8,676 bases of DNA from an uncultured Collinsella sp. (lineage in GTDB: Bacteria > Actinomycetota > Coriobacteriia > Coriobacteriales > Coriobacteriaceae). The notes beneath the pieces were generated by a model. It was not told where the DNA came from and searched no databases. It was given only the letters and a program-made list of their open reading frames with translations. The first letter of the stretch is position 1; each line of letters starts with the position of its first letter. Of the stretch, positions 7,801-8,676 are shown piece by piece. The stretch lies in the NCBI GenBank assembly GCA_900545055.1, contig UQXP01000060.1, forward strand, positions 1 to 8,676. Reading direction: 5' to 3'. Made by a program: the position numbers and the translations under genes.

Positions 7801-8304
7801 CGCAGCCGCCACGACTTCATTGTCGGAGGTAAAGTGTCCGCTCTTGGTTTTACCCTGAGCGGTCGTGTAGGAGTAGGTGCCGTCGACATGGGTAGTGCCG
7901 TTGAGCATCCATACGGCAAGCTGGGTGGCGGCGCGGGCGCGATCGGGTGAAAGATGGTAACCGCCAAACGACGTGGCGGTAGGATATCCGTGACAAACGA
8001 TTGCCGCGAACTCGTCGTCGAGCCACACCCAGCCTTGATCAAAGTTGAGCCATGGGCCGCCCGGCTTGGTGGGGCCGGGGCGCTCCTGGTTCATGCAGTA
8101 GGCAATCGAGGCGTCTTGAGCTTCATACTTGCCGATAAAGAAGGGCCCACAATCATCGCTAATAGTGCGGAAGCCGAGCTGGTCGTAGCCATCAACGGCA
8201 AATGCGGCTCCCGGTGCCAGGCAGCCGAAAAGCAGGAAGAGGAGCAGGAGCAGCGGACCTGTTGCGATTGCGCTGTGGACAGAGTGCGTGGGTGCGTTGG
8301 ACAT
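4873..8304 (-). CDS. LPXTG cell-wall adhesin: thioester domain plus six SpaA/CnaB-like domains
   Basis: A 1143-residue secreted surface protein. A long signal peptide ends at AFA (about residue 36). The head is a thioester domain: Cys in AYCMNQE (C70) and Gln in ATQLAVW (Q128, the TQXA motif) should form the internal Cys-Gln thioester that bonds covalently to host amines. Six SpaA/CnaB-like domains follow, each opening with a Lys strand (K216, K313, K417, K539, K647, K758) and carrying a catalytic-type Glu (E273, E369, E494, E603, E713, E806), often in E-T-x-A-P-A-G-[YF]; these suggest isopeptide-stabilised stalk domains. Residues about 840-1100 form a further domain with five Cys. LPATG (1108-1112), a membrane helix and RLRSIPKKR end the protein: a sortase signal. 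AAGGAG lies five bases before the ATG. Sortase must be encoded elsewhere. Role as adhesin is inferred from architecture. Confidence 0.92.
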   Translation of the reverse strand: MSNAPTHSVHSAIATGPLLLLLFLLFGCLAPGAAFAVDGYDQLGFRTISDDCGPFFIGKYEAQDASIAYCMNQERPGPTKPGGPWLNFDQGWVWLDDEFAAIVCHGYPTATSFGGYHLSPDRARAATQLAVWMLNGTTHVDGTYSYTTAQGKTKSGHFTSDNEVVAAARWLHDSAKSGSIKAAPHRARRYLGAVSGGSKRQDMLYVLPAVSVSFQKQSADTVITSGNNTYQFTGATFDIFESASGARVGTIKMDSNGRAQATLLPNTAYYLVETTAPAGYIPLHDRIAFTTTNNGGYVTIDEQPGTITLRIVKLDAATNAGPQVGASLAGAEFVCVSQSTPGWTQTLRTDESGRATLTDVPLGTFTIYESKAPEGYLPSGDSWSYTVGADQLGDSGVVEIESRVSDIPIAFNLEISKFKDYGNSDQSGLEQPAGGVVFEVVSNSSQQVVGTLTTNIYGFASTEDQPEAWFGTGKRPAGVHGAVPYDRAGYTVREVPETVPEGFKRAGEWTVGANQISDGAELQYIVDNHALSTHLQIVKRDAQTGASVPLAGFTFQLLDSNHKPVSQTCWYPAHNVMDTFTTDATGTVTLPESLMPGTYYVRETSAKEPYLVGEEIEVNIPADMNLTPVAIASYYDHAATGNIRIVKTDAIDGSSLAGSVFEIRASGDIVRPDGSIAALDGETVATVTTDETGEARADNLPLGSGTARYEVVETQAPAGFLLDQTTHIVDLTYADQKTPVVEARLNVSDDYTKVDISKVDASGEQEVEGAQLTLYGPDKTEIDSWTSSDKPHRVEHLAPGTYSLREMMSPRTYDLAEEITFEIKDTGEVQSVAMKDAPIEIKGQVDKRQELVQPIEKGLLANGDGKNRAAMQTNTDGLFSYTIDARNDSTTWVDEFTITDDLECAEDDTARFVSIETPVAIGDLNGLCNVWYRTTPLDSTDVDEPANATLDDGHENPWLESDEVRESLGEDCRLVDYDGWHLWKADVSTTESTTLEAKELDLASNTVVTGIRIEYGAVAADFTTRSDADSWTRDDLKDEHDDLDDARAILGTDARGAVVHMQATSAYTPQTALTNSARVDLCRNGGGDKLESHDEDSVIQRCTLPQDLPATGSVPIAACITALLTSGAAALWFARLRSIPKKR
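5791..7692 (-). repeat. Array of six diverged SpaA/CnaB-like domains
   Basis: Within the adhesin gene, residues about 205-838. Opening strands recur as SFQKQS, LRIVKLDA, LEISKFKD, LQIVKRDA, IRIVKTDA and VDISKVDA. Lysine-to-lysine spacings are 97, 104, 122, 108 and 111 residues. The third unit is longest, with an insert around FGTGKRPAGVHGAVPYDRAGY (residues 470-490). The DNA of the units shows no obvious near-identity, so the array is old and not a recent tandem duplication. Confidence 0.8.
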
Positions 8305-8558
8305 GGCTGCTCCTTATCCCTCGTGCGCCGCATGGGGAGGTTGCGACGCGTAGGATGAGGCTACCCCCGAGGTTCATGCGGGTAAGTACCGGAGCCTGAC
8401 CAAAAGCTTGCCCAATTCCTGACAAATTGAGCTCAAATACAACAATCAAGCAAAAGCGCAGGTAGAAGATAAGGTGAACAGGAAGTCAAAGGTCCTCGTC
8501 TCCACAATTGACGCGATTTTCAAACGAATCTCCACAGCTAAAACAAGCATCGCCACCC
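8305..8558. other. Intergenic leader/control region between adhesin and tRNA-Gly
   Basis: No convincing gene lies here; the short frames are shadows. The part nearest the adhesin is GC-rich and could fold in the minus-strand transcript: TACCC/GGGTA (8362-8366 with 8380-8384), extended across a bulge by AGGC/GCCT (8358-8361 with 8394-8397). Farther out (about 8400-8560) the DNA is AT-richer and contains a perfect 10-bp palindrome TTGAGCTCAA at 8427-8436. I could not settle on one adhesin promoter: TTGACT is present on the minus strand (around 8487) but lacks a good -10 at normal spacing. No known riboswitch consensus was recognised. Confidence 0.4.
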
Positions 8559-8588
8559 TTGTATCGAACAAGACAACCGCGTTATACT
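8559..8588 (+). promoter_or_regulatory. Promoter of tRNA-Gly
   Basis: TTGTAT (8559-8564) and TATACT (8583-8588) are separated by 18 bases. Transcription would begin near 8595, a few bases before the mature 5' end at 8602, as is usual for tRNA genes. The -10 box matches five of six positions. Confidence 0.65.
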
Positions 8589-8601
8589 ATCCCCCACATA
8601 T

Positions 8602-8676
8602 GCGGGCATCGCCAAGTGGTAAGGCATCAGCTTCCCAAGCTGACACTCGCGGGTTCGAGTCCCGTTGCCCGCTCCA
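8602..8676 (+). tRNA. tRNA-Gly, anticodon CCC, with encoded CCA
   Basis: The 7-bp acceptor stem GCGGGCA pairs with TGCCCGC (8666-8672), followed by discriminator T and CCA at the window end. The D arm is GCC...GGC with GTGGTAA in the loop. The anticodon stem is TCAGC/GCTGA (8627-8631, 8639-8643) around loop TTCCCAA, so the anticodon is CCC (8634-8636), reading GGG glycine codons. The T arm GCGGG/CCCGT encloses TTCGAGT, with one G-T pair. All arms are intact, and U73 is the normal discriminator for bacterial tRNA-Gly. Any terminator or following tRNA lies outside the window. Confidence 0.97.

Noticed and set aside
8341..8460. Riboswitch (cyclic-di-GMP type) in the adhesin leader
   Set aside because: Only short local pairing is seen. 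The conserved stretches of the cyclic-di-GMP-I aptamer, such as CACAGGGCAAACC, are absent.
8602..8676. tRNA-Gly as an integration site of a mobile element
   Set aside because: No integrase, no duplicate of the tRNA 3' end and no att-like direct repeat are visible in the window.

Overview
The window looks like the chromosome of a GC-rich actinobacterium of the class Coriobacteriia, most likely Collinsella or a close relative. This rests on gene style: WYL regulators in overlapping pairs, a membrane-embedded M28-type protein with a long acidic insert, an LPXTG adhesin with a thioester head and SpaA repeats, and GC-biased third codon positions. It is an inference from pattern, not from a database match.

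Left part (1-1191, minus strand): two overlapping genes for WYL-type transcriptional regulators. The distal one is cut by the window edge after about 60 residues. The complete one encodes 340 residues. A plausible promoter lies in the divergent gap. The pair resembles the PafB/PafC layout (tandem HTH-WYL proteins).

Centre (1390-4806, plus strand): a 1058-residue membrane protein in which an M28-like metallopeptidase fold is split by four membrane segments and then by an acidic, low-complexity insert of about 670 residues. Several expected zinc ligands are replaced. A 72-residue single-pass membrane protein follows 21 bases downstream and probably shares the transcript. A strong 13-bp hairpin with a T-run ends this operon and separates it from the convergent adhesin gene.

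Right part (4873-8304, minus strand): a 1143-residue cell-wall-anchored adhesin. It has a signal peptide, a Cys-Gln thioester domain with a TQLA motif, six SpaA/CnaB-like domains, a Cys-containing C-terminal domain and an LPATG sorting signal. No sortase is in the window. Its roughly 300-base upstream region is AT-richer, has no gene, and is shared with a divergent tRNA-Gly(CCC) gene (8602-8676) that has its own clear promoter and encoded CCA.

The three blocks do not form one obvious pathway. The most unusual object is the split M28-like protein with its altered metal site and its four-copy [ED][AS]T-x-[ST]F[ED] motif in the insert. The thioester adhesin is a well-understood type, but its individual domain chemistry deserves a look.
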